Notes under the pieces: generated by a model | Seen by the model: the letters and a program-made list of their open reading frames with translations, nothing else | Told to the model about the DNA's origin: nothing | The model's database searches: none | Assembly: GCA_030998015.1 (NCBI GenBank) | Contig: JARWMV010000003.1 | Location: 372,001-436,000, forward strand | DNA length: 64,000 nucleotides | Direction of reading: 5' to 3' | From: Ceratorhiza oryzae-sativae | Taxonomy: Eukaryota; Basidiomycota; Agaricomycetes; Cantharellales; Ceratobasidiaceae | Shown: one piece after another, positions 49,657 through 62,462 of the stretch | Layout of the letters: the number at the start of each line of letters is the position of its first letter | Numbering within the stretch: position 1 is the stretch's first letter | Position numbers and translations under genes: made by a program

Positions 49657-51275
49657 ATGGAGCCCGAATTACGAGAAGAATTGAGCTGGCGTTCTTCAGG
49701 CGAGTCAGGTGGGTTTGTGGCATCCATGCCAAGAACGGATAGCTTTTTTAAAATCATTTTTACGATAGTCCAGTCGAGACCAAAAGATACGCTCTATTGC
49801 GCAACCTTGCTGCACTGTTGGCCATCACAGTTATCTTGGTTCGCGCAGTGACATTACTCGCTCAAGCTCAGGGTCAGGTATTCCAGACCACCACTCTCAT
49901 GGAACGCTGCTGGTGGTCAAACGTTACTCGATCGAACGTTCAACTTGTAGTGGTACGACGCCCCTTGAGCAATTATCACGCTTATCCAAAGTACCACACC
50001 TTCATAGAGCCACTCCGGAACCAATTTGACTATGCTACTCCCAGGTCTGGGTTACAACATGAGCCTGGCTATATTTCAGCGTGGATTTCGAACAGGCTAT
50101 GGATCTGATTGGGAGGCTGGTGTGTCTATTTTGGCTTCCAATTTGGTCAGGGTAACTTATCGAGACGCATTTACCTAGCTGGCCAGTGCTCTGCTAAAGC
50201 CGTGGTAAACACGCGTGATGGTTCCTATGATATATTCGACGTCTTTACCTGCCAAACTCCGCAAAGTACTTTGCTCACGAGCCCATTATTTCCAAATCGA
50301 AACTGAGCTTCAATCATCCAGATTCAACTCTATTTAACACCCGATACGATGTCACAATTCGTGGAAATAATAACACATCACTCGACGCCCTAGTCCTTCC
50401 CAACATGTGGCTTAATTACGGGCCGTCGAAGGACTTTGATCCCGTGAATAAAACTTCGGTGATGCCCACAATGACGCCCTGGTTAGTACCAAGTTGGCAG
50501 TTGGCTGCCGGAATACACACCGAGGCAGAAATCGGGATGGCGAAGCGGAGGTTTATCGTTTCTCCCTTTATACGCGATACACTTGGGGGAATGAAACCTG
50601 TGAGTCATCCCGCTTGTTTGGGGCGCCAGAGCTCTGGGGCTGACTGGTAGCGCAAAGAAATACCTCGATGTCACTCTGTTTCCGATTAGTAAGTCAATCC
50701 GGGTTGCGATCCGTTTATTTACGAGTTAGCGTGTTTAGCCACACTTCGTGATAATCAGCTCGCCAACCTCTCGATAGCGAGTGGAAGTATGGTCCCGTCC
50801 ACGCGTATACAGTTTACCTCTGCAAATACCTTGCGAAACGTTAGGAATCTTCATTCCCAACCCATGTCACTGGCCCAAATATGTGAAGTCGTCCAAGACT
50901 ATCGAGCGAGCACTGCGTTTGATGCACTAGGCTCTGTTGGTGGCCTGCTCGCCATTCTGCAAGGCTTGCATATCCTATTGTTCGGACGTCCGATGTTCTG
51001 GGGCATTTTTGGTGCGTTTGATTTGCTCCAACCGAGTGCTCAAGATCTGAAGCATCGGGTATAGGCGCAAAACTGCTTACTCCATTCGGTCTGTTGGGCA
51101 ACTGGAGTTCTGGAGGGCTTAGACGACGGCTGAGGGAGCATTACTACTCGAGCCCCCAACGCCAAGAGGACGGGGAACCAGAGAAGGCGGACACCATGCG
51201 TCTACATACTTTTTTGCGGGACTATGTTATTGATTTTGGCCCTGCGGATTCAAATGATGAAGCACGCTTGGCGTG
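49657..51275 (+). CDS. uncharacterised membrane protein with repeated frame breaks
   Basis: Resembles a lineage-expanded Agaricomycete membrane protein of unknown role. First in-frame ATG gives MEPELREELSWRSSGES, then, after an intron (about 49707-49777), VETKRYALLRNLAALLAITV and a transmembrane helix. An ectodomain-like part follows: VDFEQAMDLIGRL (about 50080-50120), QCSAKAVVNTRDGSYDIFDV, DVTIRGNNNTSLDALVLPNM (potential N-glycosylation). Near the C-terminus are VVQDYRASTAFDALGSVGGL and a second hydrophobic helix (about 50930-51000), then LRDYVIDFGPADSNDEARLA. The frame slips at about 50118 and 50175, each curable by one extra base, so it is either mis-assembled or a pseudogene. A 5' exon may be missing. 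Confidence 0.6.
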
Positions 51276-51582
51276 ACATTTATTTTTCCCCTTTGATAGC
51301 GTTTTCCATTTCGGTGGTTGGAATGATCTGTAGCATATACTCGTTCTATAACCGGCTGTATTTGAAAAAAGAAGTCCTTGAGGGAAAATACAGTTACAAT
51401 CACAAAGTCCAACGATACGCCCCGCCGCTTTCGACATTCTCTCAGAAAGAATTTGAACATTTCATACCCTTCAAAGCAACAACAAACATCATGGTTTTAC
51501 ACGTTGTGAAAATCTATAGTATACATTTTGGCATGATGTTCATCAACATCCGTGAGCGAATTGGTGCTCCTGACTATGCGAT

Positions 51583-54079
51583 TCATCCACTCTTCCCCAT
51601 CATAAGCATAACGAGCACGTATGACTTGCATAGCGATAATGGCATCAGGTACAGAACATTCGCACTAGGACGATTACTCACGTTTGCAATGACCACCACC
51701 GCGAAAATAAAATACCCAAGAATTGTGGCCACCAGAGAACTCTTGTAGTTAGCTGTCTCTCCATCAGGCTTGGCAACTTCCATGATTGAATCCTGGCTAG
51801 TGAGGTAGACGAGTGGGAATATGACAAAAGGAAGGACAATGCTGAGCGCCACTTGGGAGGCAACGAGTAGCACGTCAATCCCTTGTCGTCCGACGGTGAC
51901 TGCAACGACTGTTGATGGAACCAGGCCGATCAGACGCGTGATCAATCTGCGGACAAGAGGCTTTGAGAGGCTTGAGCAAGAGCGACCCGGGTTGTATGAT
52001 AGATCCAGCTCACCGAAATTCGCCACTCGATGAAACCTTCACTAACAATCTGCCCGGCTAGCGTGGCCGTTATAGATGCACTCTGGCCAGAGCACAGTAG
52101 TGCGATCGCAAACATGATAGCAGCCGCTATTCAATGAGCCAAAAGTCAATTGGAGGACTTTGTATAATCAAGGTGGTACTCACGCTTCCCGATGATTTCA
52201 CGGATCAGATCATATGCGTCAAAGAGTCCGACATTAGCGGCGTTCTGGCTCCGCCCAGAATAGAAAAAAGCGGCAGCGGCAAGTACTAGGATCCTAGAGA
52301 GCCAGATGTTAATCCCCATTCTAAAACAGGTGAGCCTTGCTTACGCCGAGTTGATCACCACAGCAAATCCCAACAAACTCATCACTGTCATTAAAATCAG
52401 CCCTCAGATCCACGCAGCGGCAAGACGCTGACTGACCGATATCAACAAATGCATGCCCTAGATGCTCACGAATGAATCCAACCGAGTTATTCAGATATTT
52501 TCGACTCGCAGCGAGTTCGTTTTCTTCGGACGTCTCGTTGATCGAACGTGCATACGCCTCACGGGGGGCTGTCTGCAAGTCCGTATTGCCTTTTTCCTTG
52601 GGCTTGACGTAGAAAAGGCTTTTTCTGATTTTGTTCAATTTTTGTTTGATTGTCATGTCGTTTTTATTGGACAAAGAGGCCGGAAGCGATTCCATGGAAG
52701 GTGCTGGTGAAACACGATCCAGAGTCGCCAGGCTCGACCCAAGGAAGATCGCATGGGGCATCTAGAGTAGACTCAGTTACCGAAATGACACAGGCTTCAA
52801 AAAGGACTAGGTCATACCACAGTGGCACCAAGGATACCAATTGATGTATACAAAGCTCCCGGCTGGAATAACGTCTATACAATATGGTAAGCATATGGAA
52901 TATGAACGAGGCATTATGCTCACTTTTGAAGGTAGGTACCCTAATGGAACCCATCCGTTAGTCCATACACCCACATGGTTGCCTGGGGAATATGCTCACC
53001 GCTGATAACGTCAGCCATATTCGGCTGAATCTTGATCAAAAGAACAATAAATATAACGAAAACGACCAAAACAAGAACCATCAGGATAGCCTAATTATCT
53101 ACTGAGTTTCGCCAGCCTAAACAGGGATCCGACAATTACTCACCTCGAAAAGTCGAACGGGACGTCCAGCGGAAGACGGCGCCAGGGCCAAGACGAACAC
53201 AACGTCGAATGAAGTGATTAGGACGCTCGCCCAGAGAGGGAGGGACGGTGCTAATAAAGTCAAGCCGATCGCGCTCCCAAGAAGCTATGTCATACAATTA
53301 GTGCCAGTTAAGACATAATGGCAGAACGTGCACCTCTGCAAGGTCCGTGGCAATTATCCCTATCTCACATATGATGTACATTGGATACAGCAAAAGCCAA
53401 CGGTAGATAAGCTTGTGCTTGGGTCGGTTGTGTAGCAGAAGCCGACAGTGCTCCGCGAGATCTGGACAGGTATGAATTTACATTGGGAGGCTGAATGAGA
53501 AGAGCCAAGGGGAACTCACCTCGTCCTGTGACACAGCCTAATCGAGCGGACATGGTCTATGGTGATTTTGATTAGCCACAATTCGTACATTATATCATCC
53601 AAATCACCTGAAGAAGGACAGCTCCTAGACCAGCAAGCAGCACGACGAACAAGAGTTTGTACCCATACTGGGACCCGGCTTGTAGGTCAACTGACCAGTT
53701 CCCTCTAGCCGATTATCAGCATGTAGTTATCAAATCAGTGAACTCGGCTTACGGATCAAAGTAGGCTATTGAAGCCAAAATGCCAGGCCCGACGTGGTGT
53801 TTGACGTGCTCGAAGACGAATTTTGAAGATGTCCGCAAAGTTTTTCTAATGCAAATGTGGTTAGAGTTGTAATGTGCTGGATCAAACGTAGGCTTACTTG
53901 GCCTTTTCGCCCAACGTGAGCGTTGTCACGTTCGATTGAGAAGATGACGGGCTTTTTATTTTTTCTTCGGGCTCAACCTGAAAGTCTTTTTCTTCGACTT
54001 CGCTATGGTCGCTTGACCCAGAGTCTCGAGAAGTAAGGGCCGGGACTTCGTAAACATGGAGTGGGCTAGGGGGAGCCAT
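51583..54079 (-). CDS. Nramp-family divalent metal transporter (Smf1/2/3-like)
   Basis: Proton-coupled Mn2+/Fe2+ transporter of the plasma or vesicle membrane. Starts [20 protein letters not shown] with a polar N-terminal tail. TM1 carries the metal site [20 protein letters not shown] (about 53680-53775). Later exons give [35 protein letters not shown], and TM6 with [20 protein letters not shown] (about 52700-52770), whose Met-Pro-His is the second half of the site. A long cytosolic loop ([20 protein letters not shown]) is followed by [15 protein letters not shown] and [20 protein letters not shown] (transport signature, about 52050-52100). It ends [13 protein letters not shown] after a short terminal intron. 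DPGN and MPH are intact. Divergent from the DHHC gene. Confidence 0.9.
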
Positions 54080-54963
54080 TTCAATCGACTCTTTGCTGCA
54101 TAAATAAAACCACGAGTGATTTGCTCAGTCTGAATAAAATGCTTGAGTAACGGGGGTGAGCTTACATACAGCTCAGTTTTATAGAGTTATGGTAGACTCG
54201 GGTCAACCTCTCCCTATGGAAAGATGAAAATGAGACAACGAGACCTGCTCTGACACTCGGCCAGAGATCGAGATTATATATACTCTATTGTCTCTAAAGG
54301 ATTTGCTTGGCGTGTTACTGGGGCGCATCTTTGCCCCCGTGGTCTTAATCCTAGAAGTCGGAACTGATGAATAGTCAGCCCGTGGGTATGTCGACGGAGC
54401 ATGGCACGTTGGTGACAGAGTCAAGTCCTCGGAGAGAGCAAGTCGAAGCGACAGCCGGAAGTGGAAGCTATTTGATGGCGGCATCAGTCGCCACGCGCCA
54501 ACAGTCCGGTGAGTCAGAAGCCGCACACCAACGAACCGTCGGTATTTTTAGATTGATCGATTCAGAACGGACCACATAGTATATCGTCCGATGAGTAGTG
54601 AATAATCATGGGTTCGGTTGACAAGAGCCAAGGATGGCCAATGGAGCCAACGAATGAACGAGAAAGGATGATTTGATCACATTGGCCAGGCAGGTAAGTC
54701 CCTATGAGTGACTCTGAGACGCAGCCGGCAGAGTAGCGTCGACTTCGGCTCTCGGCCTGTGATTGAGAGCAATGTTGTAAATACGAAGGCCATGTTGAAC
54801 TTCCAATGGAGAGGGAATCGCATAGATGCTGGCGGGGGTGTTCTGAATTGTGCAATGGTTTGAAGAGATGAATCATGCGATGCAACAAGAAGTGGGGTTG
54901 GTCAAATGAGCGGGTCTCGTGAGCTTGCTGACATCACCGTGCCACTTAGCGCCGTGATTAGTC
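54080..54963. promoter_or_regulatory. divergent spacer between Nramp and DHHC genes
   Basis: 884 bp between two outward-facing starts, so it holds both promoters and possibly 5' introns. No recognisable gene; no clear TATA box picked out. Confidence 0.4.
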
Positions 54964-56926
54964 ATGGCAGTGACCATGACGCACCGGTTGTCAGCCCAAT
55001 CCTCTTCTGGCGACGATGCAGGAGCAGCAGCAGCGCTCCAATGGGACTGTGTGGGTGTCGCCCGGGACACCTACCATGCGAGCCAGACAGAGCGACAGGA
55101 GAGAAACAAACCCCCGCCGTGGATCCAGCGCAAGCTTGTTGTCGGCGTCGTACTGGCCATCGTGGTCTGGACCTACTACGTCTTCGTCGGTCGCATGTGC
55201 GTCGGTCTGCTCAGGCGGGGGGAAACAGCTAAAGGAGGCAAGTGACCTGTGATTCTTTTCTCCAATTTCGACTTGACCCCACCTAGGCCTGTACATCGCG
55301 ATCTTCAATTTGTTTTTCCTCATGTTCATGTGGGCATACCTCAAGGTCGGCCTTACCTGCATCGGAGATTGTGCTACTGATAACACTCTTGCAACCAGGT
55401 CTTGCTCACGCCCCCAGGCTTCGCTCGGGATGTAAGCCCTCATTTCCTCCTACTTGGCCTCACCCCAATTCAGATCCCTGCCATAGTTCATTCCAACCTC
55501 AGACGCACCGGCAACAACCCACTATGGTCGTCCCTGGGACATCGACTCGGAGGTCCGTGGCACTGAGGACGGCCATCCTACCATCGCGACGCCTTACGAA
55601 GAAATGTCCGAGCGAGGTCACGCTCGACCCACCATGGCTTCGGTCGTAGACGAGAATGCACGAGAGATGGATGCGATCCCGGCCGTTGCGGCTGTTCACA
55701 CTCGCGTCGCTCCTACACCTGCGTCTCAGGGTGAACGTCCGTCTGGCGATGCTTCGACCACGTTGCATGGGCTGATACCAGGGGCTTCGGAGCCCGTTGC
55801 GCCGAAGCAGGTCAAGCAGGGACAAGGAAGACCAACGTACATCAACCGTGTCCCGCCTCAGACACCTGTGCTTGCCGAAGAGTATAGGTACTGCAAAAGG
55901 GACCAGCTGCTGAAGCCCATGAGGACCCACCATTGTCGTATATGTGCCACAGTAAGTTTCTTGGGCTAGTCCTGAGTCTGGACTAATTTCGGGTGTCATA
56001 CAGTGCGTGCTACAGTACGACCATCATGTGAGTACACTCTGTTGTTCTGTATCTGTCAACACTAACGCAACTCTTTAGTGTCCTTGTAAGCTCTCATACC
56101 AAATCTCCATCGAGGCCTGACTTATCTAGACCGCAGGGATCGGTCAATGTGTGGGTGCTTTTAACCGCAAGGTGTGTTCCATTGTCTGACAGAGTGTCCA
56201 GCTTCATCAACATTCCTCGTCGTTCCCAGTTCTTCCTGAATTTTTGCTTCTGGTCAACATGGTTCACGGCTTGGGTCTTCGGCACACTCCTAGCCCAAGT
56301 AATTGTCGACTCGGACAACGGGGCGGACCTAGACGGACAGGAGATTGGTGTGATCGTGTTGTGAGTGCACACTCTAGCGGCTTTCATTGAATAATGACGA
56401 AATCGTCCAACAGATCCGGATTATTTATGGCATTCACAACCTCACTCACCATTAGCCATACTCGCCTGCTATGTCTCAATGCAACAACCGTCGAGGCTCT
56501 AGGATGGCGTCGTACGAGAAAAGGATGACGCGAACCTAAGCCTAATGTTCCACTTTGGCAGTGCGGGTGGGTTTATGTCGTTGTGTATCATAACAAACGT
56601 CACTAATCTCATAGATTGCGCTTGAAGTGAACGAAACCAGCAACGCAAACGATGGGACAGAGAGTGGGGTCGCATCGAGCGAGAAGGGAACCTTTGGTGG
56701 TTGGAAAACGCTCGGACGAATTGGGAACAGGTGATGGGCCATAGCGTCTGGGAGTGGCTTCGTACGTAATTCATTGATGGTCTTGTTTTCCATACCTAAC
56801 TCTACCGACTCTACAGTCCCTATAGGAAAGAGTCCCATCGATGGCCTTCACTACCCCGTCAACCCGAGACACGACACAGACGGGAGATGGAGGCCAAGGA
56901 GTCAGTGGCCTGAAGAGTTGCGATGA
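54964..56926 (+). CDS. DHHC palmitoyltransferase (protein S-acyltransferase, Pfa-like)
   Basis: Multi-pass enzyme that attaches palmitate to protein cysteines at ER/Golgi or vacuolar membranes. Starts MAVTMTHRLSAQSSSGDDAG; TM1 is KLVVGVVLAIVVWTYYVFVG and TM2 is YIAIFNLFFLMFMWAYLK. TPPGFARD continues after a 55-nt intron (about 55432-55486) into a long polar insert. The Cys-rich domain reads YRYCKRDQLLKPMRTHHCRI, then [20 protein letters not shown], spread over small exons (about 55885-56170); the catalytic Cys is that of DHHC. TM3 and TM4 follow (FFLNFCFWSTWFTAWVFGTL and an exon from 56418). The tail includes GNLWWLENARTNWEQVMGHS and SPIDGLHYPVNPRHDTDGRW, ending QWPEELR at 56926. All joins keep frame. 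Confidence 0.9.
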
Positions 56927-57339
56927 TCCCATAGACATTTTGCTTTATTTGATTCTGGATTTTTTATTTGGATGTCATGTCATTTTGGTGCGATGCATGC
57001 AAACAGGTTTCTTGAGCAAACATGAGCAAATGATATTAGCCTCTGAATCGTATGACGTGATCGGGCAAGTTACCAAATCGGGGCAACCGAATTGTTAGAA
57101 CATCAGCTTCACAGCCATGTCCTCACTCCCTGATTTAACTACCATTCCCTGTCGTGTGGGTGGAATTACCTCTAAATAACGTTAGTTAGGTGCAGTGTTA
57201 ATATACTGTCCGTGAGTAACCTTTCCTTGGACGTTTGGCTCCCTTGCAACCTGAACTGACGGGCTACTCGGCGAGTAGAAAAATGGCCATGTTCGTCAGT
57301 ACATATCAGGACTCACCAAATGCTTCGAAACGAAATACT

Positions 57340-58194
57340 ATGGAGACTAGAAAAATGACAATGGTGCGCTCGCATTACTCGTCTGCGTTTTGCTTGGACT
57401 AAGCTTTGATGGATAGCCAGAGCCAGACCACCCTGCGCTCTCCCCGACGACGTATCTCGATGACGATATCGCTGCGGTAGAGCTGAGGCTATCGAGGTTG
57501 AGTAATATACACAATTGTGATTTGGAACCACCACTTCGTTACGCCAAGTGACTCACTCCGGACTAGATGTCTTACCGCCAGCTGTGAGGGATGCTAAGCA
57601 AGCGTGGACGATATGGTCTCAGGGGATAGCCGTTACCGTAAGCACAGGAAAATTAATCTCTCTCTATCATACCGTATTCAAAATCATCGCTCTAGACTGC
57701 ATTATTTGCGGCCGTCGAAGCCCAGCTGTTCAGTCTAATTGACCAAACCGACACCCCGACCCCGTTAAATCAAGCCTTTCGCATTTTTTCTTACCTGGCC
57801 TCCTATCCAATCTCTTGGCGACCACTTCCGCCCTTTTCGTCCTAGAACGTATCTCTGGCCTATCCACGCGCGCACGCAAGCTCGCTCTCGTACCTGGCTC
57901 GCTGCCGCGGAAGGTAGCAGATGGCATACCCCTCCCACCCGACTTGTTGCATCCGCTCAGAGAGACTTCACTGCTTCGCGCGTTTGGGATGGACGCGACC
58001 TGGGGGTATACGATCGGTATGTTCTACCTCTTCTCCTTCGCGGGCTGCATGTCCATTTTCGTGCAACTGTCGCTCTATCTGTTCATCGGGAACCGGTGGC
58101 TGTGGCCGTAGTGCTCACTGCTCTGGTGACGTTTGGTCTCACGCCGTTGGTTGTGCTTGCTCTGAGGACTGTATACGATTTTCTATTTGATTAG
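57340..58194 (+). CDS. uncharacterised multi-pass membrane protein, frame broken at three sites
   Basis: Not recognised. Proposed start METRKMTM, intron at about 57364-57416, then PEPDHPALSPTTYLDDDIAA and RLSNIHNCDLEPPLRYAK. The frame slips at AA (57546-57547) into VTHSGLDVLPPAVRDAKQAW. An intron (about 57638-57695) joins to ALFAAVEAQLFSLIDQTDTP and FRIFSYLASYPI. The frame slips at TT (57815-57816) into LATTSALFVLERISGLSTRA, then GMDATWGYTIGMFYLFSFAG and FVQLSLYLFIGNR. It slips again at GG (58095-58096) into VVLTALVTFGLTPLVVLALR and ends TVYDFLFD. Three or four hydrophobic helices. The last slip could instead be a 98-nt GTATGT intron, also in frame. Function unknown. Confidence 0.5.
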
Positions 58195-58700
58195 AGGTTG
58201 CGTCGAGTTCTCTGCTATCTATGCAGTTGTGTATGATTATTGAAATATGTCAATGGGATCCCAGTTTTCGAAACAGCATTCTCTAACATCAAAAGCCGCC
58301 TTGAAGATCGGACGGACCTATGCTTGACCCGTCTTTCCATGACGTCAGACCTCCGAGTTTCAGATGCACGTATTCCACTCATTGTCCGAAACACACTGAT
58401 CATGATGAGCATCTCAACCGCATCGATGGCATATTCGTATCAGGTCATAACCTTCATTTAGATACATCCAAGTGTTCGCCTGGTGCATCCTTCCTAACAC
58501 CGTGCTCCGGATTTCACTCTACGGTTGTTAATAACGTAGGAATCCAAAATAGCAGTCGTATTTGCCACACACGACATGTCAAACTCTTAGGCTACTGATC
58601 GTGCGTATATCGAGGTCACCCGGTGAGCATCATACGGCCTCGGAAAACATGAACCGATTTAACGAGATTTAGAATACTTTTTGGCTACAAATTGATAAAC
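58195..58700. other. intergenic, convergent 3' flanks
   Basis: 506 bp between convergent genes. No coding signal recognised. Confidence 0.4.
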
Positions 58701-60675
58701 CTAGAACATCCAATCCCATATCTTCTCCCAAATGCCCGTCGGTGGTTTATACCGGGCAGCCTGTTCTTCGTTCATCCTATCCAACTCATTCCGTCCAGTA
58801 ACAAAGTCTATATCTGTTAGGCTAATCCATTTTGTACGGTATACCACCTTCCACCCGAGCCACAGCGCGATGAATACTGGGAGAGAGATATAAGCCGCGA
58901 CAAACGAAGACGTGTTCCAGTTTCCGGCCAGGAATACCGTAAAGCCGTTGAAAACCAGGACCAGCGAGACAAAGACAGCTCCGAACCATGACCCATACGG
59001 CTGGAACGGAGCAACGTACGGAAATTCGTCACGGGATAGTCCCTGCTTCTTGAGCGCATAAAACATGCGGAGGTAGGATACCAGGACGACCAGCCATGTG
59101 ATCAAACCGGTGATTGAAGAAATGTTATACAACCAAGTGAAAACGGAAACCGAGGTAGCCGAGCCAAGGTTCATGTACTAAGTACCAAAAGCGAATTTAA
59201 CCCAGCCATCAATTATTTTTAAGGGAATTGCACATACCGTGAGCAATCCGAAAAGTCCGGTGACAAACACAGACCACACAGGCAAACCGCCTTTTGTACA
59301 GATTTGTAGAAATGAAGGGGCTTGACGGGCCAAGGCCAAAGAATAGAGGGTTCTCGAACTCGCATACAAGTCGGAATTACCAGCACTCCAGGCAGATATC
59401 AATATGACTGCGTTAATAACACTTGGCAAGCCTTTGATGCCCGCTGTCTTGATGGCGATAACAAAAGGACTGGCACTGGCATCGCTCGACGAATTATTCA
59501 GTAGCTCTCCGAATTGTACGGCACAAGTAAACCGATTACGAGTATTCCAAGCACGTAAAAGAGCATGATTCGCCAAAATATACGACGGATTGCCTTGGGG
59601 ACATTTCGCTGTGGATTTTCGGCTTCGCCAACGGTGACTGCAACGATTTCTGTGCCGATGAAGGAGAAAGCGGCCTGTAAAAATACGCTCCAAAACGCCA
59701 AGAATCCTACCAGGAATCGCTCATTGAACAAGTGATAGCATATAGTCAACGGATTGAGACTCACTTCCCCACGCTCCAGGAATCACATCAGCACCGTTGT
59801 GAATAGTAATTTGGTTGAATGGGCCGGGGTCTTTCCAGTACCTAAATCCTATATAACCAGTGCTCGCTGGCCCAGCACCGCAATCAATCGCGATACCCAG
59901 AATAATAAGACCAACAATGGCCGTAATCTTGATGGCTGAGAACCAGAACTCGAACTCGCCGTACCAGCGTACGCCAAGAAAGTTGACCGCCAAGACCAAA
60001 ACATACTGTATCGTGATCCAAACGCCAATATTCACGGACTTATTCCAGTATTGAATCACAATTGCCGCAGCAGTGAGTTCCGCAGGTATCGCAATCCCAT
60101 AGCAGTACCAATAGTTGACACCGAGGGCGAACCCGACTGCTGGGTCCATAACTGAAGAACACAATTGGCTCCCGCATACTTCACAAAATATAGACTCACA
60201 TCGTGATGCATAATGCACGAATCCGCCGGATACGGGAAAAAGGGTAGCCATCTCCGCGAGTGCGATCATAACAAGGTATACCACAACGCCCATGATAAAC
60301 TAACCCAAACGAAAGTTCAGTGAGCGGATATCACAAAGCTAGATTGAAAAAGACTGACGTATCCCAAAAGGGCACCAACCGGCCCACCTTTGGCCAACGC
60401 GCTGCCAGACCCGACAAATAACCCAGTACCTATCGTACCCCCCAGGGCTAACATGGACAAATGACGTGCCTTGAGACGCCTCTGAACACCATCCCGAGGC
60501 AAACGCTTCTCTAAATGTGTACAAACACCTTTCAGCGACCGTAGAATCTAATGCTTCGGCAATACCCACCAGAATGCGGATCGTCCGTACTAAGCCCACT
60601 GTCACGGTTGAATTCGAGATCACCATCAGAGGGCATTAGAATATCGTTCTTGCTTTTCTCGAATGTCGCCGACAT
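58701..60675 (-). CDS. amino acid permease (APC superfamily, YAT family)
   Basis: Plasma-membrane proton-amino acid symporter with about 12 transmembrane helices. Starts MSATFEKSKNDILMPSDGDL. After an intron (about 60518-60559) come VCTHLEKRLPRDGVQRRLKA and the TM1 signature HLSMLALGGTIGTGLFVGSG (about 60405-60465). Further exons: EMATLFPVSGGFVHYASR, DPAVGFALGVNYWYCYGIAI, FEFWFSAIKITAIVGLIILG (about 59890-59960), FSFIGTEIVAVTVGEAENPQ (about 59605-59670), ISAWSAGNSDLYASSRTLYS (about 59340-59400), WLYNISSITGLITWLVVLVS and a C-terminal tail ending GIWEKIWDWMF. Length near 550 residues, as usual. Substrate specificity is not readable. No frame break seen. Confidence 0.92.
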
Positions 60676-61839
60676 TGTCTCAAGCACACGGGCCAACATC
60701 CACCTTCAACGGCTTATATTTGTGTGCATGACAAGGCGTCATTTGATGATGCTCTGGCGCAATCCTTGCATTTAACATTAAGTTGCCCTGAAAACCTGAA
60801 ATTTTTATTGCGTGCTGGCTTGAAGTGGGGTAATGTTGAAATAAAATTACCAGATGTGGTAGCCGGTGATTTGTCTCACAATTTGACTGGGGGTGAAGAA
60901 ATCTTCCAATCGATGACGTTGGCCGAGGAACTTCGGCACATGTGAATCTGTGATGATGACGCTTACACGCCGCCCCGATCTGTACCGCGTAGCTCTGTTC
61001 CTATATGATGTATTGCCTCGTATGATATCTACAGTAGCATAGCTTATGGACATTACATAGCATATATATACACATATGCATCATGGATTGTACCGTACGG
61101 TCCTATATCTATATAGTTTACTGCGCATTTATTCAACACAGAACTCGATTGATGTGCCCGTGACCGGGCTGCGCACCTTGCTTGCTTGCTTTTCTTTGAC
61201 TCAGACTCAAGGTTCGGATAGCGTGTTCGATTGTGTGTTTTGCGGCAACCGCTTTGACTTGCCTAATCCGTGTGTATTTTACAATGAAGCATAGACCAAC
61301 GTTGTAGCATGGAAATGACCTGCCTTTCCCTCAAGTTTCACTTCACAATTCAGGATTTGTACTCTAACTGAACCAAAGAAAAATGACTTCCCGTACTCTA
61401 CTGAGAGTGTTGTACAGCGCCCTGCACCACGGCGCATACCGTATAAATAAATAACTTGCACATTTGCCCTCGACGCAAGGATAATCGTCATGAGTCGCCT
61501 TCGCCTTGCCTAAGCTCCATTCAAGTATGTTTTGAGCTCATAATATCCACCTCGAATTCTGCCTGGATTAATCACGGCGAGACTTGTTCTGGCCTGACTG
61601 GATGCGACTTGGACTTCATCTTGGGGGCCGCAAGAACGGATGACAAAGATGGACCATTGAACCCCTCATTTTTTGATGCGACAATTGTGAGGGGGGAGAG
61701 ACCTTGGCAAGCAAGGTGATAGATTTGCAAGGTCAAATAAGACCCGCAATATCAGGAGTGATCATTCCAAGCTCACACGCGTAGCGCGACGGGAGCTATT
61801 TTAAATATTCAGTTCCCTTTTATTCAGATATTCGTCACC
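60676..61839. other. intergenic, no gene recognised
   Basis: Permease promoter side and flanking DNA with short unsupported frames only. Confidence 0.4.
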
Positions 61840-62259
61840 AGCCATTTGATCTTGCTGAACGCATACTGAACTTCAGGGGACGGATGCGGGCTGTATGTGT
61901 TGATATTTACAATTTACAAATGCGCACGACCCGTCGATCATTCTAGATGAATTGTTGAATCACAATGAGTGCCGTGCCATTCAAACACGGCGCCTTGCTA
62001 TTACGGTATGTGGATACGTTCAAGCGATGATTTCCAGGTGGTGGGCTCGCCGACCTGCAAGGGGTGCGGGAAAGCACAAGAGACCGTGACGCATGCCTTA
62101 CTCCGGTGCCCACGATTTGAGAGCGCTAGGCGAGGGGTTGTGGTCTCAAGGGGGCGAGAGTTCCTCGATATTTCTTTTCTTTTCTCTAATAAAGACCCTT
62201 TTCCCGTTGTCATCGATTTCATTCAAAGCACGCATCGTTTCTTGGACCTAATTAGATAA
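61840..62259 (+). mobile_element. 3' relic of a non-LTR retrotransposon (zf-RVT / RNase H end of ORF2)
   Basis: The segment at 62045-62130 encodes the C-terminal zinc knuckle of LINE-type polyproteins: SPTCKGCGKAQETVTHALLR then CPRFESARRG, with C-x2-C-x7-H-x4-C spacing. It continues to FIQSTHRFLDLIR and a stop at 62257-62259. Just upstream, pieces in other frames (ELLNHNECRAIQTRRLAIT, HGALLLRYVDTFKR) look like the preceding C-terminal part but are out of frame, so the copy is broken. The reverse transcriptase and endonuclease domains are absent. It lies 200 bp from the 3' end of methyltransferase copy 2. Confidence 0.7.
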
Positions 62260-62462
62260 CTACATATTCGTTCAGGTATAATCTTGTTGGAGCGGTCTTC
62301 CGCGCTTTATTTAGCTGCCGTGTGATATGTATTCTTTCTCCCTTTCTCTTTGCCTTCGCTCTGTTGACTCTTCTCGCCTCCCCGTACGATGTAGTGTCGA
62401 AATATGAGGCCCGGCCACGAACGACAATAAAATATAGGATTATAAAAGCGATGATTTGGCTC

